Both the position numbers and the translations under genes were made by a program. Below are positions 7,537-17,729 of a DNA stretch of 64,000 bases, in pieces. The notes below the pieces were generated by a model that was not told the DNA's origin, searched no databases, and saw nothing but the letters and a program-made list of their open reading frames with translations. Numbering within the stretch: the first letter of the stretch is position 1; each line of letters starts with the position of its first letter. Source of the DNA: Parasedimentitalea maritima (GTDB lineage Bacteria; Pseudomonadota; Alphaproteobacteria; Rhodobacterales; Rhodobacteraceae); the NCBI RefSeq assembly GCF_005771405.1, contig NZ_VAUA01000013.1, positions 1 through 64,000 on the forward strand, given 5' to 3'.

Positions 7537-8565
7537 TCACGGGAATAGCGGGGCCATCATCAGACCCGATGTTTCATCTTCACCTAACATCAGATTGGCG
7601 TTCTGCAAGGCCTGGCCGCTGCTACCTTTTGTCAGGTTATCCAATGCGGCAATAACAATTGCCCGACCTTCGATCCTGTCGGCCGCAACACCGATATGAC
7701 AAAAGTTTGAGCCCCTCACATGATGAGTACTGGGAGCCTCGCCAAAGGGAAGCACTTCGATGAAAGGCTCGCCGGTGTAGGCAGCCGCCAGACACTCATG
7801 GATTTGCTGGGCGTCACCTTTGACATAAGCCGTAGCCAGAATGCCCCGGTTGGCAGGCATGAGATGCGGGGTGAACTGCACCTTAACCTCGCGCCCGGCA
7901 ACTTTAGAAAACTCTTGGTCAAACTCGCCCAGGTGCCGGTGCGTGCCACCGATGGCATAGGCGTTGTAACCCTCACTCAGCTCGGCGTGCAGCAACCCTT
8001 CTTTAAGAGCTCGCCCCGCACCAGAAACTGCGCATTTCAGATCTAGAATGATCTCATCCAGATCAATCACCCCGTCTGCAATTAGTGGCCGCAATGCAAA
8101 CTGCCCAGTGGCAGCATTACACCCGGTGCCAGCTACCAAACGTGCGGCAGCGATGTCGTTACGGTAAAATTCGGTCAGCCCATAAACAGACTCAGACTGC
8201 TGCTCCAGCGCGCTGTGTGGATTTCCGTACCACTTTTCATAAGCCGCCGGATCACGCAGCCGGAAGTCCGCGGACAGATCAACGATCTTTAGCGTTTTGG
8301 GTAGTGCAGCAATCACTTCCTGGCTGGTTTTATGCGGCAGGGCACAAAAACACAGATCGACCTGAGAAAAATCAATCTCACCAATCTTACACAGGGTTGG
8401 CATTTCCAAATGACGCAGATGTGGGAACACCTGTGACATTTCCATGCCTGCTTTACGATCCGCGGACAGGGCCGCGATTTCAAAGCTCGGATGCTGCGAG
8501 ATCAGCCGCACCAGTTCAGCACCAGTGTAGCCGCTAGCGCCCAGAATTGCGATTTTATGGGTCAT
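7537..8565 (-). CDS. argC: N-acetyl-gamma-glutamyl-phosphate reductase
   Basis: 342 residues, the type 1 length. The NADP-binding GASGYTG loop is at 9-15, the catalytic cysteine at 149 (GTGCNA) and the [10 protein letters not shown] segment further on. The enzyme reduces N-acetyl-glutamyl phosphate to the semialdehyde in arginine biosynthesis. A good ribosome binding site (AGAGG) precedes ATG 8565. It is followed at once by ccmE; this pairing of an arginine gene with cytochrome maturation is positional rather than functional as far as I can see. Confidence 0.96.
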   Translation of the reverse strand: MTHKIAILGASGYTGAELVRLISQHPSFEIAALSADRKAGMEMSQVFPHLRHLEMPTLCKIGEIDFSQVDLCFCALPHKTSQEVIAALPKTLKIVDLSADFRLRDPAAYEKWYGNPHSALEQQSESVYGLTEFYRNDIAAARLVAGTGCNAATGQFALRPLIADGVIDLDEIILDLKCAVSGAGRALKEGLLHAELSEGYNAYAIGGTHRHLGEFDQEFSKVAGREVKVQFTPHLMPANRGILATAYVKGDAQQIHECLAAAYTGEPFIEVLPFGEAPSTHHVRGSNFCHIGVAADRIEGRAIVIAALDNLTKGSSGQALQNANLMLGEDETSGLMMAPLFP

Positions 8566-8653
8566 GTCAGACCTCTTTCTTACATGTCATGTATCATTGC
8601 CATGACTGACAATGAACTTTTAGAACAAAAATGGATGAGTGCTTTGACCTGGA

Positions 8654-9463
8654 TCAGGCCGCTGAGAAGGTTATTTCTCGTCGCAAAAACTGAGTGGCAC
8701 GGTCCGATACCCGAGTGGCATCGCCGCTGGTCAGAAATCCACCAGGTCCGCGCCCCATCATATCCGGATGACGCTCAAGATAATGCGCCAGGCTTTCGGC
8801 AACCAGATCGCCCTGACTATAAACAGTGACATCCGGTCCCAGCGCCTTTTGAAAGATATCTTCCATCAGTGGATAATGGGTGCAGCCCAATATTGCGGCT
8901 TGTGGTTCAGGCATCTTGCGCTTTAGCGCATCCACATGGCTGCGCACCAGAGCTTCGGCTAGGATTTCATCACCGTCTTCGATGGCATCCACAACACCGC
9001 CGCAGCTTTGTGCTTCGACATCGACGCCAATAGCCCGAAACGCCAATTCACGCTGAAAGGCACGGCTGGCCACGGTTGCGGGCGTCGCAAACAGCGCCAC
9101 ATGTTTGACCTCAACTTCACGTGGGGGGGAATTGTCGCCCCACTCCCGTTCCGTCAGGGCCTCGATCAAGGGAACAAACACGCCCAACACCCGTTTGCCC
9201 GGTGGCAGACCACCTTCTTGCATCCTGCGCAGGGCAGCAGCGCTGGCGGTGTTGCAAGCCAGAATAACCAGATCACAGCCATGCGCCCACATCGTTTCAA
9301 CCGCCTGCCGGGTCAATTGAAAAACGTCTTCAGCGTCGCGCACCCCATAAGGCGCATGGGCACTGTCGCCATAATAAAGGAAATCCACATCCGGCAGACG
9401 TTGCTGCGCGGCGTTCAGAACGGTTAGCCCGCCCAATCCAGAATCAAAGATACCAACTGCCAT
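8654..9463 (-). CDS. murI: Glutamate racemase
   Basis: 269 residues. [10 protein letters not shown] (6-15) carries the conserved Asp7/Ser8, the first catalytic cysteine is Cys70 in LACNTAS and the second is Cys194 in GCTHYP. The enzyme converts L- to D-glutamate for peptidoglycan. The gene starts eight bases after the upstream acyltransferase stop and is probably cotranscribed with it. Confidence 0.96.
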   Translation of the reverse strand: MAVGIFDSGLGGLTVLNAAQQRLPDVDFLYYGDSAHAPYGVRDAEDVFQLTRQAVETMWAHGCDLVILACNTASAAALRRMQEGGLPPGKRVLGVFVPLIEALTEREWGDNSPPREVEVKHVALFATPATVASRAFQRELAFRAIGVDVEAQSCGGVVDAIEDGDEILAEALVRSHVDALKRKMPEPQAAILGCTHYPLMEDIFQKALGPDVTVYSQGDLVAESLAHYLERHPDMMGRGPGGFLTSGDATRVSDRATQFLRREITFSAA

Positions 9464-9471
9464 TGTCCCTG

Positions 9472-10347
9472 TCAGGCGCGATGCCTGTCCTCGAATTCAT
9501 AGCCATAACCGTGGTTGTTCAGCGGCTTTGGAGACAGCTCATACGTGGCTTTGCGCAGGAAATCCATCATTGCTTTGGAGTCTGTGACCAAAGGATCCAA
9601 AACCTCACGCTGCAACGGATCCCCAATCACCACTTTCACTGGCGTATCTACCCGCTTTTTGAATTCCTTGATCAACAACCCCATCCGCAACGTACCGTGT
9701 AGATGACTGGCGATTTGAAACAGGCGCGATGTATGACCTTCAAAAAACAGCGGCACAACCGTCGCATTAGATTTGGCAACCATCCGTGCTGTAAAGCCAC
9801 GCCACCCCGGATCCATTGGGCGATCAAACGGGCGCGCTCCGGTGGAAACAGTGCCTCCGGGAAAAATACCAATCGCTCCGCCTTGTCCCAGATAATTGAG
9901 TGCGGTTTTTCGTGTCTGCAAGTTGGTCTTCAAGGCATCTTTGGTTTCTTCGAAAGAAACGGGCAGCACTACCCGGTTCAGGTCTTCGGCGTTTTGAAAC
10001 ACGCGGTGCGCCAAAATGCGAAAATCTGAACGCGTTTGGGACAGTATGTGCCCCATCATTAGCCCATCCAATATTCCATAAGGATGGTTCGCAATTAGGA
10101 TCAATGGTCCGTCTTTTGGAATGTTCGTAAGAGACCCCGCCATCACGTCCAGGGTTAACCCGTAGCGTTCAGCCATAACTGACCAGAAGTCGTGGCCCTC
10201 GGTAATATCATGCTGATATCCTTTGGCCCGCTTAATCAAACCAAGCCGGCCGGTCGAGTTTTCCATCAGTTTGATCAGGAACCGACCGGAACGGGTTTCA
10301 GCCGAATGTGCGTAGGAGATATCGCGGGCAATGTGGCGCGCTTGCAT
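9472..10347 (-). CDS. Lysophospholipid acyltransferase family protein
   Basis: A PlsC-like acyltransferase. The HX4D catalytic motif is in NHPYGILD, the acyl-acceptor motif in FPGGTVSTG, and a VVPLFFEG block follows. It probably transfers an acyl chain to a lysophospholipid or ornithine-type lipid precursor at the inner membrane; the exact acceptor is unknown. I place the start at ATG 10347 (291 residues), where GGAG lies ten bases upstream and the N-terminus matches relatives from memory. The frame stays open to an ATG at 10491, which would add 48 residues of unfamiliar sequence. Confidence 0.8.
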   Translation of the reverse strand: MQARHIARDISYAHSAETRSGRFLIKLMENSTGRLGLIKRAKGYQHDITEGHDFWSVMAERYGLTLDVMAGSLTNIPKDGPLILIANHPYGILDGLMMGHILSQTRSDFRILAHRVFQNAEDLNRVVLPVSFEETKDALKTNLQTRKTALNYLGQGGAIGIFPGGTVSTGARPFDRPMDPGWRGFTARMVAKSNATVVPLFFEGHTSRLFQIASHLHGTLRMGLLIKEFKKRVDTPVKVVIGDPLQREVLDPLVTDSKAMMDFLRKATYELSPKPLNNHGYGYEFEDRHRA

Positions 10348-10584
10348 TCTGGCGGTACTCCAAAGGAAAGAACCGGAACACCGGCTTATGTGTTCCAAAA
10401 TATGCGAGCCGCGTAACATGCCAGTGACAGAGATTGAAACGGGATTAGTCATGACCGCACGGATGCGCCACAGCGTCATCATCTGTTGCATCAGGCGTTT
10501 CTACCGGCAGACGATTCTTTAGCCAGATAGATTGTTGGGATACCGATCGTTGGAAACGCTATCGACGACCAGATTTCATAACAA

Positions 10585-10608
10585 AAAGGCCGGGATTACC
10601 CGGCCTTT
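10585..10608. terminator. Bidirectional rho-independent terminator
   Basis: A ten-pair stem AAAGGCCGGG/CCCGGCCTTT with loop ATTA is T-rich on both strands. It lies 26 bases past the oxidoreductase stop and would end that minus-strand transcript. Confidence 0.85.
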
Positions 10609-10633
10609 CTTTGCATTTGGATTAGCGGTGCGC

Positions 10634-13600
10634 CTACTCCGCCGCTTTGTTCAGCTGCGTTCCGCCCTGCTGCAACGCAATCAGCAGCTCCTCGCGCCGC
10701 TTGGCCGCCTTTAGTTCGCTTTCGTGTTTGACAGGGCCAAAACCACGAATTTGTAACGGCAGTTCGGCCAGTGCAATCAGCGGTTCCATGATCTCTGGGC
10801 TTACCTTAGGCAACCAAGCCTTCATATCCGCTTCATACTGCTTGATCAGTGCACGTTCCATTTTACGATCTGCCGTATACCCAAACAGATCCAACGGTGT
10901 ACCACGCAGAGATTTCATTTTGGCGAGCAACCGCAACAGCCGCAGTGTTCCCGGGCCAAATTTGCGCTTTTTCGGACGGCCATTGGCGTCTTTTCCGCCC
11001 AGCATGGGAGGAGCCAAATTAAAGGACATCTTGAAATCGCCCTCAAACTCGGCCTCAGCCTTGGCGCGGCTGTCCAGCAGCAATCTGGCAACCTCGTACT
11101 CATCCTTATAGGCCAGTAGTTTGTGATAACCCTTAGCCGTGGCTTCTTTGAGAGCCTTATCACTGATACCTTCCAGCAGCTTGCCATAACGCTTGGCCAA
11201 GCGCTTGCCCTGATATGCCACCAGAGCATCACTGCGATAGGATATTTTTTCATCCAGTGTTTTGGGTAGATCAACGACCTTGGGCTGGCTGACACCTTTT
11301 GCCTCGGCCGGGAACAGAACCGCCCAACGACCAATATCAAAGGCCCGCAGGTTACGTTCGACAGCGGCACCGTTCATGGTGATCGCCTGGGTCAGCGCAT
11401 CCAGAGTCAAAGGGATCAAACCACGCTGCCAGGCCGCACCAAACACCATCATGTTGGAAAAAATCGAATCTCCAAGCGTGGCTTTCGCCAGGTCGGTCGC
11501 GTCGAACAGATCCAGACGATCCCGCAACCGTGCTTCCAGCGCCAGTTGCAACCGGTCAGTTGGAATGGTGAAATCCGTATTACGGGTGAAGTCACCGGTG
11601 ATGATCTCGTGGCTATTGACCACAGCCCCGGTACGTTCAAGCGACGTCAGCCCCAATGTTTTGGCACCTGCGCTCACCACTAAGTCGCCACCAATCAATG
11701 CATGGGCCTCGCCGGTGGCCACACGGATGGCGCTGATGTCTTCCGGGCGGTTGGCCAAGCGGCAATGGATGTGCACTGCGCCACCCTTTTGCGCCAAACC
11801 CGCCATTTCCATCATGCCGGCGCCTTTGCCGTCAATTTGTGCCGCCTGAGCAAGAACTGCACCAATGGTCACAACGCCAGTGCCGCCGACCCCAGTGATG
11901 ACAACATTAAACGTGCCATCGATTGTCGGGAGATCTGGCTGCGGCAGATCTGGCAAATCTAACTGTGTGGTCGGGTCTTTTCGCGGCTTTGCGCCTTCCA
12001 AACTCAAGAAAGAGGGACAAAAGCCGTTCAGGCAGGAAAAGTCCTTGTTGCAGGACGATTGATCAATCGCGCGCTTACGGCCCAGTTCGGTTTCGGCAGG
12101 AACAATTGATACGCAGTTGGACTGAACGCCACAATCACCACAACCTTCGCAGACATCTGTATTGATGAACACCCGCTGATCCGGGTCTGGAAACAGACCG
12201 CGCTTGCGGCGACGGCGTTTTTCGGCAGCACAGGTCTGGATATACAGGATTGCTGATACCCCTTCGACCTTTTCAAATTCGCGCTGGACGTTCATCAACT
12301 CACCTCGTTCATGCATTCGCATACCGGAGGGAAATTGTTTGGCGTCCACGTCTTCTTTCTCGTCATAGACCACCGCCATGGTCTTGATGCCCATGGCAAC
12401 CAACTCGCGGGCAATACGCGGAGCATCCAGCCCGCCTTCGTTACCCTGACCACCGGTCATGGCAACCGCATCATTGTACAGGATCTTATAGGTTATGTTG
12501 GTGCCCTCAGCCAGGGCAGCGCGGATCGCTTGAATGCCTGAATGATTGTAGGTGCCATCGCCTAGGTTCTGGAAAACATGGGGTCGGTTCGAGAAGGGAG
12601 CCTCGCCAATCCAGTTGGCGCCCTCACCACCCATATGAGTAAACCCAGTGGTTTCGCGGTCCATCCACTGCACCATAAAGTGGCAGCCAATACCGGCATA
12701 GGCGCGAGACCCATCCGGAAGTTTAGTGGAGGAGTTATGTGGGCATCCAGAACAGAAGTAAGGCAGACGCGAGGTGATTTCTTCGGCATTGTCCGCCCGG
12801 CGCGCGTCCTCAAGAGCCGATAGGCCTGCGTGAATAGCATCGGTTTCGCGGCCCTCTTCAATCAGGATCTGACCAAGTTTCTCGGCGATCATAATCGGAT
12901 CCAGCGCAAACCGGGTTTGGAACAGCTCTTCGCCGTGCATCGAGCCCGCACCGCCACCTTTGTGCCAACCGTAAACCCGGCGACCACGACGATCGTCAAA
13001 GATAGCTTCTTTAATCTGTACTTCGATAAGTTTGCGTTTTTCTTCAACAACAACGATCAGGTCCAGACCTTCCGCCCAGTCGTGAAAGCCTTTCATATCC
13101 AACGGGAAGGTTTGTCCGACCTTATAGGTGGTGATGCCTAGCCGGTCGGCCATATTTTCATCGATGTTCAGCAACGACAACGCATGGCTCAGGTCCAGCC
13201 AGTTTTTACCCGCAGCAACAAAACCGATTTTTGCCCCCCGCTGACCCCACATGCGCTTGTCCATCTTGTTGGCATGCGAGAAAGCTTCGGCAGCAAAGCG
13301 TTTATAGTCAATTATACGATCTTCCTGTTGGAAGCGGTCATCGGCCAGACGGATATTCAATCCATCACTGGGCATTTCGAACTCGGGCGTAACCAGCTTG
13401 ATCCGGTCCGGGTCCCCATCCACAACCGAGGTCACCTCAATGGTGTCCTTCATCGTCTTCAGGCCAACCCAGAGACCAGAAAACCGGCTGAGCGCCATGC
13501 CATAGATACCGTAGTCCAGAATTTCCTGAACACCTGCCGGGCTGACAATCGGCAAATAGGCATCCATCAGGGCCCATTCCGACTGGTGCAGCACGGTTGA

Positions 13601-14056
13601 GGATTCACCTGTGTGGTCGTCGCCCATCGCCAGCAGCACGCCGCCGTGCTTGGAGCTTCCGGCCATGTTGGCGTGGCGGATCACATCGCCTGAACGGTCA
13701 ACGCCCGGCCCTTTACCATACCAAAGACCAAACACACCGTCGAATTTGCCTTCACCGCGGACTTCGGCCTGCTGGCTGCCCCACAGCGCCGTTGCGGCCA
13801 GATCTTCGTTCAGCCCCAGCTGAAAGGTAACGTCCGCCGCTTTTAGCTGCTTTTCAGCCCGCATCATCATTGTATCTACGGCACCCAGTGGCGATCCGCG
13901 ATATCCAGTGACCAAGCCAGCCGTATTCAGACCGGCCTGCGCGTCACGCGCCTTTTGCATCAACATCAGGCGCACCAGCGCTTGCGTGCCGTTTAGCATG
14001 ACCGGCGATTTTTCCAGGTCATATTTGTCATTGAGCGAAATTTTTTGCGTGCTCAT
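10634..14056 (-). CDS. Indolepyruvate:ferredoxin oxidoreductase, fused alpha/beta form
   Basis: About 1140 residues. The order is an N-terminal pyruvate-oxidoreductase-like region (VTGYRGSPLG near residue 48), a thiamine-diphosphate-binding region (FCSGCPHNSSTK, then GGEGANW), an iron-sulphur cysteine cluster (CEGCGDCGVQSNC), the gamma-type domain (GVGGTGVVTIG) and a C-terminal DUF6537-like part. It oxidatively decarboxylates arylpyruvates from aromatic amino acids to aryl-acetyl-CoA, reducing ferredoxin. This single-chain form is usual in Rhodobacteraceae. GGGAGG six bases before ATG 14056 decides the start. It is divergent from a LysR gene, with a palindrome between them. Confidence 0.93.
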   Translation of the reverse strand: MSTQKISLNDKYDLEKSPVMLNGTQALVRLMLMQKARDAQAGLNTAGLVTGYRGSPLGAVDTMMMRAEKQLKAADVTFQLGLNEDLAATALWGSQQAEVRGEGKFDGVFGLWYGKGPGVDRSGDVIRHANMAGSSKHGGVLLAMGDDHTGESSTVLHQSEWALMDAYLPIVSPAGVQEILDYGIYGMALSRFSGLWVGLKTMKDTIEVTSVVDGDPDRIKLVTPEFEMPSDGLNIRLADDRFQQEDRIIDYKRFAAEAFSHANKMDKRMWGQRGAKIGFVAAGKNWLDLSHALSLLNIDENMADRLGITTYKVGQTFPLDMKGFHDWAEGLDLIVVVEEKRKLIEVQIKEAIFDDRRGRRVYGWHKGGGAGSMHGEELFQTRFALDPIMIAEKLGQILIEEGRETDAIHAGLSALEDARRADNAEEITSRLPYFCSGCPHNSSTKLPDGSRAYAGIGCHFMVQWMDRETTGFTHMGGEGANWIGEAPFSNRPHVFQNLGDGTYNHSGIQAIRAALAEGTNITYKILYNDAVAMTGGQGNEGGLDAPRIARELVAMGIKTMAVVYDEKEDVDAKQFPSGMRMHERGELMNVQREFEKVEGVSAILYIQTCAAEKRRRRKRGLFPDPDQRVFINTDVCEGCGDCGVQSNCVSIVPAETELGRKRAIDQSSCNKDFSCLNGFCPSFLSLEGAKPRKDPTTQLDLPDLPQPDLPTIDGTFNVVITGVGGTGVVTIGAVLAQAAQIDGKGAGMMEMAGLAQKGGAVHIHCRLANRPEDISAIRVATGEAHALIGGDLVVSAGAKTLGLTSLERTGAVVNSHEIITGDFTRNTDFTIPTDRLQLALEARLRDRLDLFDATDLAKATLGDSIFSNMMVFGAAWQRGLIPLTLDALTQAITMNGAAVERNLRAFDIGRWAVLFPAEAKGVSQPKVVDLPKTLDEKISYRSDALVAYQGKRLAKRYGKLLEGISDKALKEATAKGYHKLLAYKDEYEVARLLLDSRAKAEAEFEGDFKMSFNLAPPMLGGKDANGRPKKRKFGPGTLRLLRLLAKMKSLRGTPLDLFGYTADRKMERALIKQYEADMKAWLPKVSPEIMEPLIALAELPLQIRGFGPVKHESELKAAKRREELLIALQQGGTQLNKAAE

Positions 14057-14102
14057 CGGGGCCTCCCAACCTTGACTAGCTTGCATTGTTTTTTCAACTA
14101 TT

Positions 14103-14121
14103 AGGTCATAATTGCTGACCT
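14103..14121. promoter_or_regulatory. Palindromic operator candidate (AGGTCA-N7-TGACCT)
   Basis: AGGTCA (14103-14108) and TGACCT (14116-14121) form a perfect inverted repeat with a seven-base AT-rich spacer. It lies 47-65 bases upstream of the oxidoreductase start and about 100 bases upstream of the divergent LysR gene. The cognate regulator is unknown; the LysR neighbour is the obvious candidate. Confidence 0.4.
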
Positions 14122-14223
14122 GTATAGCTATATTTTGTAAAAACTGTCTTCAGGACACGGTTGAAATTGAAACAAGTGATACAATTCATATAGGTTAGTC
14201 GCAGTAGATCAAAAGAGATGCAC

Positions 14224-15129
14224 ATGGACTGGGACAAGCTAAGAATTTTTCACGCGGTTGCCGATGCCGGCAGCCTGACCCACGCAGGCGACAAATTGAA
14301 TTTGTCGCAATCGGCGGTTAGTCGACAGATTCGAGCGCTTGAAGAAAGCCTAAGCGCCACGCTGTTTCACCGACATGCGCGCGGTCTGATTCTCACCGAA
14401 CAGGGTGAGTTGCTGTTTGATGCCACAGTGGCCATGTCAAAACGGCTGGAAACAGCATCGGCCCGAATTCGTGACAGCGATGAAGAAGTGTTTGGTGAAC
14501 TACGTGTCACCACGACGACTGGATTTGGAACACTTTGGTTGGCTCCGCGACTGACCAAACTGTACGACCAGTTTCCAGACCTGAAAATCGACCTCATGTT
14601 GGAAGAACGCGTGCTCGATCTGCCAATGCGCGAGGCTGATGTTGCGATTCGTATGAAAGAACCAAGTCAGGCGGATTTGATCCGTAAAAGGTTGATGACT
14701 GTCAAAATGCGGCTCTATGCCTCTCGCGCCTACTTAGAGCGTAACGGCACACCGCAAGAGCTGTCAGAGATGTCAAAACACCGGCTGATTTGCCAAGATC
14801 CGCGCTCGCCGCAGGTTGGTTCCGCTGCCGTACTGGTTCAGAAACTGATGACTCATAACCCATTATCCTTGCTAACTGTGAACAACTATTTTGCTGTATT
14901 GCAGGGCGTCTCTCACGATTTGGGGATCGGTGTCTTACCTGACTATGTCACCGAGGACTCTCCCGACCTGATAAATATTTTACACAGCAACGATGCGGGT
15001 GAAGTCCCAGTGTACTTAGCCTATCCGGAAGAATTACGGCATTCTCGGCGCATTTCCGCCTTTAGAGATTTTGTGCAAAATGAGATCATTGCCCACCGCA
15101 AACATTTGAAAGAACTTGGCAAACTGTAA
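14224..15129 (+). CDS. LysR family transcriptional regulator
   Basis: 301 residues. The N-terminal helix-turn-helix (about 1-60) contains GSLTHAGDKLNLSQSAVSRQI, followed by a substrate-binding domain with GIGVLPDYV near residue 238. It is divergent from the indolepyruvate oxidoreductase gene, a typical arrangement for a LysR protein and its target, but the ligand is unknown. ATG 14224 (MDWDKLRIFHAV) is preferred over the ATG two codons earlier, since AAGAGA is then well spaced and this N-terminus is common in roseobacters. Confidence 0.9.
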   Translation: MDWDKLRIFHAVADAGSLTHAGDKLNLSQSAVSRQIRALEESLSATLFHRHARGLILTEQGELLFDATVAMSKRLETASARIRDSDEEVFGELRVTTTTGFGTLWLAPRLTKLYDQFPDLKIDLMLEERVLDLPMREADVAIRMKEPSQADLIRKRLMTVKMRLYASRAYLERNGTPQELSEMSKHRLICQDPRSPQVGSAAVLVQKLMTHNPLSLLTVNNYFAVLQGVSHDLGIGVLPDYVTEDSPDLINILHSNDAGEVPVYLAYPEELRHSRRISAFRDFVQNEIIAHRKHLKELGKL

Positions 15130-15184
15130 GCCATGCACAAAACGCATAGCAGCAATGCTGCGCCTGCGGCATTTCGTGTCTTGA

Positions 15185-15290
15185 TCGAACATCACAGGGC
15201 CCCTAAATCACTCTCGAAGGCGATGGCAATTGCCTCTCCTTCACCTCCCTGTTGGACTTCGGCCGAGCTTAGTGCTCGGCCTTTTTTTTG
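15185..15290 (+). ncRNA. Possible small RNA ending at a strong terminator
   Basis: The stretch between the LysR gene and the MscS gene carries CTCTCCTTC and CACCTCCC, pyrimidine-rich anti-Shine-Dalgarno-like motifs. Next to them are a GGCAATTGCC palindrome and a rho-independent terminator with eight Ts. Many alphaproteobacterial small RNAs (for example the alpha-r14 and CcsR groups) show CCUCC motifs just before a terminator. The 5' end is a guess. The alternative is simply the terminator of the LysR transcript. Confidence 0.3.
15261..15289 (+). terminator. Rho-independent terminator
   Basis: GGCCGAGC (15261-15268) pairs with GCTCGGCC (15274-15281) around loop TTAGT and is followed by eight Ts. 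It ends the LysR transcript or a small RNA in front of the MscS gene. Confidence 0.9.
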
Positions 15291-15416
15291 GCCTTCTAGT
15301 CCAATAACCCCAACTGTTTCGCCAAAGTGTTTTTCAAGGTGCATTTCTAATAACCCGTGCATTTTCAAGACCAGAAGCTTAAACTTATTGGCAAAGCCGT
15401 TTTAAAGGATCCAATT

Positions 15417-17708
15417 GTGTTATTCCGTCTCTTATCAACGCTCAGCATATTGCTATTTGCAGGCGTCGTTTCCTCTGCCGTGCAGGCACAGGTCCCTTTG
15501 CCCAACACATCCACAGCTGCCCCAGCAGAAATTACCCTGCCGGACCCGCTGACCCCAGAAGCCATTCACGAGATGGTTGCCAGGATGTCAGATGATCAGG
15601 TCCGCAACCTGTTGCTTGATCGTCTGGACGCAGTGGCCACCACACAAACGGCGCAACAGTCAGGCAAAAGTCTAATCACAATCGCTCAAGAGACCTGGGT
15701 GGCCTTCTACACCCCTACTCTGGACGCAGTTTCCAAACTGCCGGTGTTGTTCAGCAAACAGGGTGAGGCGCTTTCCAATTTCCAAGCCTCGTTTGGAAAT
15801 GCCGGCCTGTTAAAGCTGTTTGCTTTTATGGCGATCGCCATTGGCGCAGGTCTAGCCGCGGAATTCGTAACAAACCTACTAAGCCGACGCTGGCAAGGGG
15901 ATGAAACACCGTCCGAAGACGCCACACTATGGAGTGCACTCAGCTTTCTGGCGCGACGGTTTGGTCGTGACATACTTGGACTGGTGGCCTTTTACTTTGC
16001 GCTGCGGTTTGTTGGCCTGACGTTGCTCACCCCTGCACAACTTAGCTTTGCCGGACCGTTTGTGACCTATCTGATCTGGTTCCCACGTCTTGGCGCTGCC
16101 ATTTCACGTTTTATACTTGCCCCACACCGGGCTGATCTCCGGCTGGTGAATATCAACAACCGCTGGGCAGGCTTTTTGCACCGCAACATAATCGGGTTGG
16201 TACTGCTGGGCGGTTTCACACTGTTTATAGTTGGGTTTGATACCGCAAACGGTGTTGCCATCAATGAAACCCGAATTGCGTTTTGGCTCAACACTGCTGT
16301 GCACATCTATGTTGCACTCATTTTCTGGACCGCCCGCGAAGGTCTGTCAGAGATGATGCGCGGCACCGATCCGGACCGTAGCAGGTTTGATGAGTGGGTC
16401 GCCAAGGCCTACCCCTACTTTGCAGTTGCCGTCGCACTGGTAACTTGGATTGTCGTCCAGGTTTTGTCTGGATCTGGACATATCAAACTGCTGCTGACCG
16501 CACCGCATTACACCACTATGTTCTGGTTGCTGCTGGCACCAGCCATCGACACCGCCATTCGCGGGTTGGTACGTCACTTGCAGCCGCCGATGATCGGCGA
16601 AGGCGCTGTGGCCGAGGCTGCCTACAAAGCAACCAAGCGCAGTTACATCAAAATTGGCCGTGTCATCGCGGGCCTGTTTGTTGTGTTGCGCGTGGCAGCC
16701 GCTTGGAACTTGGACCTTCGCAACTTGGCAGCCGCCGGTGTTGGTGAGCGCTTTGCCGCTAATTTTGTTGAGTTCACAATGACCGTCGCCACTGGCTATG
16801 TGATCTACGAACTTGTCTCGCTTTACGTAAACCGACAACTGGCAAAAGAGCAAACCTCGCTTGGCGTTGTTGAGGAAGACGCGGCTGGTGGTGAAGGTGG
16901 CGGCGCTGGAGGCTCACGCCTGACCACCGTCTTGCCATTGGCACTGGTCAGTGCCCAGACTGGGATCATAGTGATTTTTGGCCTGTTGGCTGTAGGTAGC
17001 CTTGGCATCGATATTACACCATTGCTGGCTGGTGCTGGTATCCTTGGTCTTGCGATTGGTTTTGGTGCGCAAAAGCTGGTGGCCGATGTGGTCTCTGGCG
17101 TGTTCTTCCTAATTGATGATGCATTTCGTGTTGGCGAATACGTTGAGGTCGGCGGTACTATGGGCACGGTCGAGAAAATTTCGATCCGCTCCATGCAGCT
17201 GCGTCACCACCGCGGTTTGGTGCATACCATCCCCTATGGCGAAATTCCCAAGCTGACCAACTTCAGCCGCGACTGGGTCATCATGAAATTGATGTTCACT
17301 GTGCCATTTGATACCGATCCCAATAAGGTCAAAAAGATCTTCAAAAAGATCGGCGCCGAGATGTTGCAGGAACCGCTGTTCAAGGATGACTTCCTTGAGC
17401 CCTTCAAAAGTCAGGGTGTGTTCCAGTTTGATGATGTTGGCATCGTCATGCGCGGCAAGTTCATGGCGAAACCGGGAACGCAGTTCACCATCCGCAAGGA
17501 AATCTATAACCGGGTGCGCAAGGAATTTGATGCCGCTGGTATTGAATTCGCCCGCCGCGAGGTCCGTGTTGCCCTTCCCGGTGGAGACGAAACTAAGGAA
17601 CTGACAGAGGCCGATAAAACCGCCATTTCCGCAGCCGCGGGCGCTGCAGTTCAACAGCAGGTACAACAAAAAGCCGAGGAAGAACTTGCAGCCAAAGCGA
17701 AGACGTAA
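15417..17708 (+). CDS. MscS-family mechanosensitive ion channel, large form
   Basis: 763 residues. A signal peptide (cleavage near AVQA-QVP) is followed by a periplasmic helical part, several membrane helices, and the MscS core near residues 520-680. The core has the glycine/alanine-rich pore helix (LAGAGILGLAIGFGAQ) and the VSGVFFLIDDAFRVGEYV beta domain. It should act as an inner-membrane channel that opens on osmotic downshift. GTG 15417 is chosen because AAAGGA is eight bases upstream and it puts the signal peptide at the N-terminus; an ATG at 15357 would bury it. A beta-barrel gene follows after 21 bases, so the two probably form an operon. Confidence 0.88.
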   Translation: MLFRLLSTLSILLFAGVVSSAVQAQVPLPNTSTAAPAEITLPDPLTPEAIHEMVARMSDDQVRNLLLDRLDAVATTQTAQQSGKSLITIAQETWVAFYTPTLDAVSKLPVLFSKQGEALSNFQASFGNAGLLKLFAFMAIAIGAGLAAEFVTNLLSRRWQGDETPSEDATLWSALSFLARRFGRDILGLVAFYFALRFVGLTLLTPAQLSFAGPFVTYLIWFPRLGAAISRFILAPHRADLRLVNINNRWAGFLHRNIIGLVLLGGFTLFIVGFDTANGVAINETRIAFWLNTAVHIYVALIFWTAREGLSEMMRGTDPDRSRFDEWVAKAYPYFAVAVALVTWIVVQVLSGSGHIKLLLTAPHYTTMFWLLLAPAIDTAIRGLVRHLQPPMIGEGAVAEAAYKATKRSYIKIGRVIAGLFVVLRVAAAWNLDLRNLAAAGVGERFAANFVEFTMTVATGYVIYELVSLYVNRQLAKEQTSLGVVEEDAAGGEGGGAGGSRLTTVLPLALVSAQTGIIVIFGLLAVGSLGIDITPLLAGAGILGLAIGFGAQKLVADVVSGVFFLIDDAFRVGEYVEVGGTMGTVEKISIRSMQLRHHRGLVHTIPYGEIPKLTNFSRDWVIMKLMFTVPFDTDPNKVKKIFKKIGAEMLQEPLFKDDFLEPFKSQGVFQFDDVGIVMRGKFMAKPGTQFTIRKEIYNRVRKEFDAAGIEFARREVRVALPGGDETKELTEADKTAISAAAGAAVQQQVQQKAEEELAAKAKT

Positions 17709-17729
17709 TTCTGCTTAGGAAGGACGAAG

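Noticed and set aside
10348-10491. N-terminal extension of the acyltransferase
   Set aside because: The extra 48 residues are unfamiliar and ATG 10347 has the better ribosome binding site spacing.
15133-15405. 90-codon plus-strand frame after the LysR gene
   Set aside because: It runs through a strong rho-independent terminator and has no ribosome binding site.
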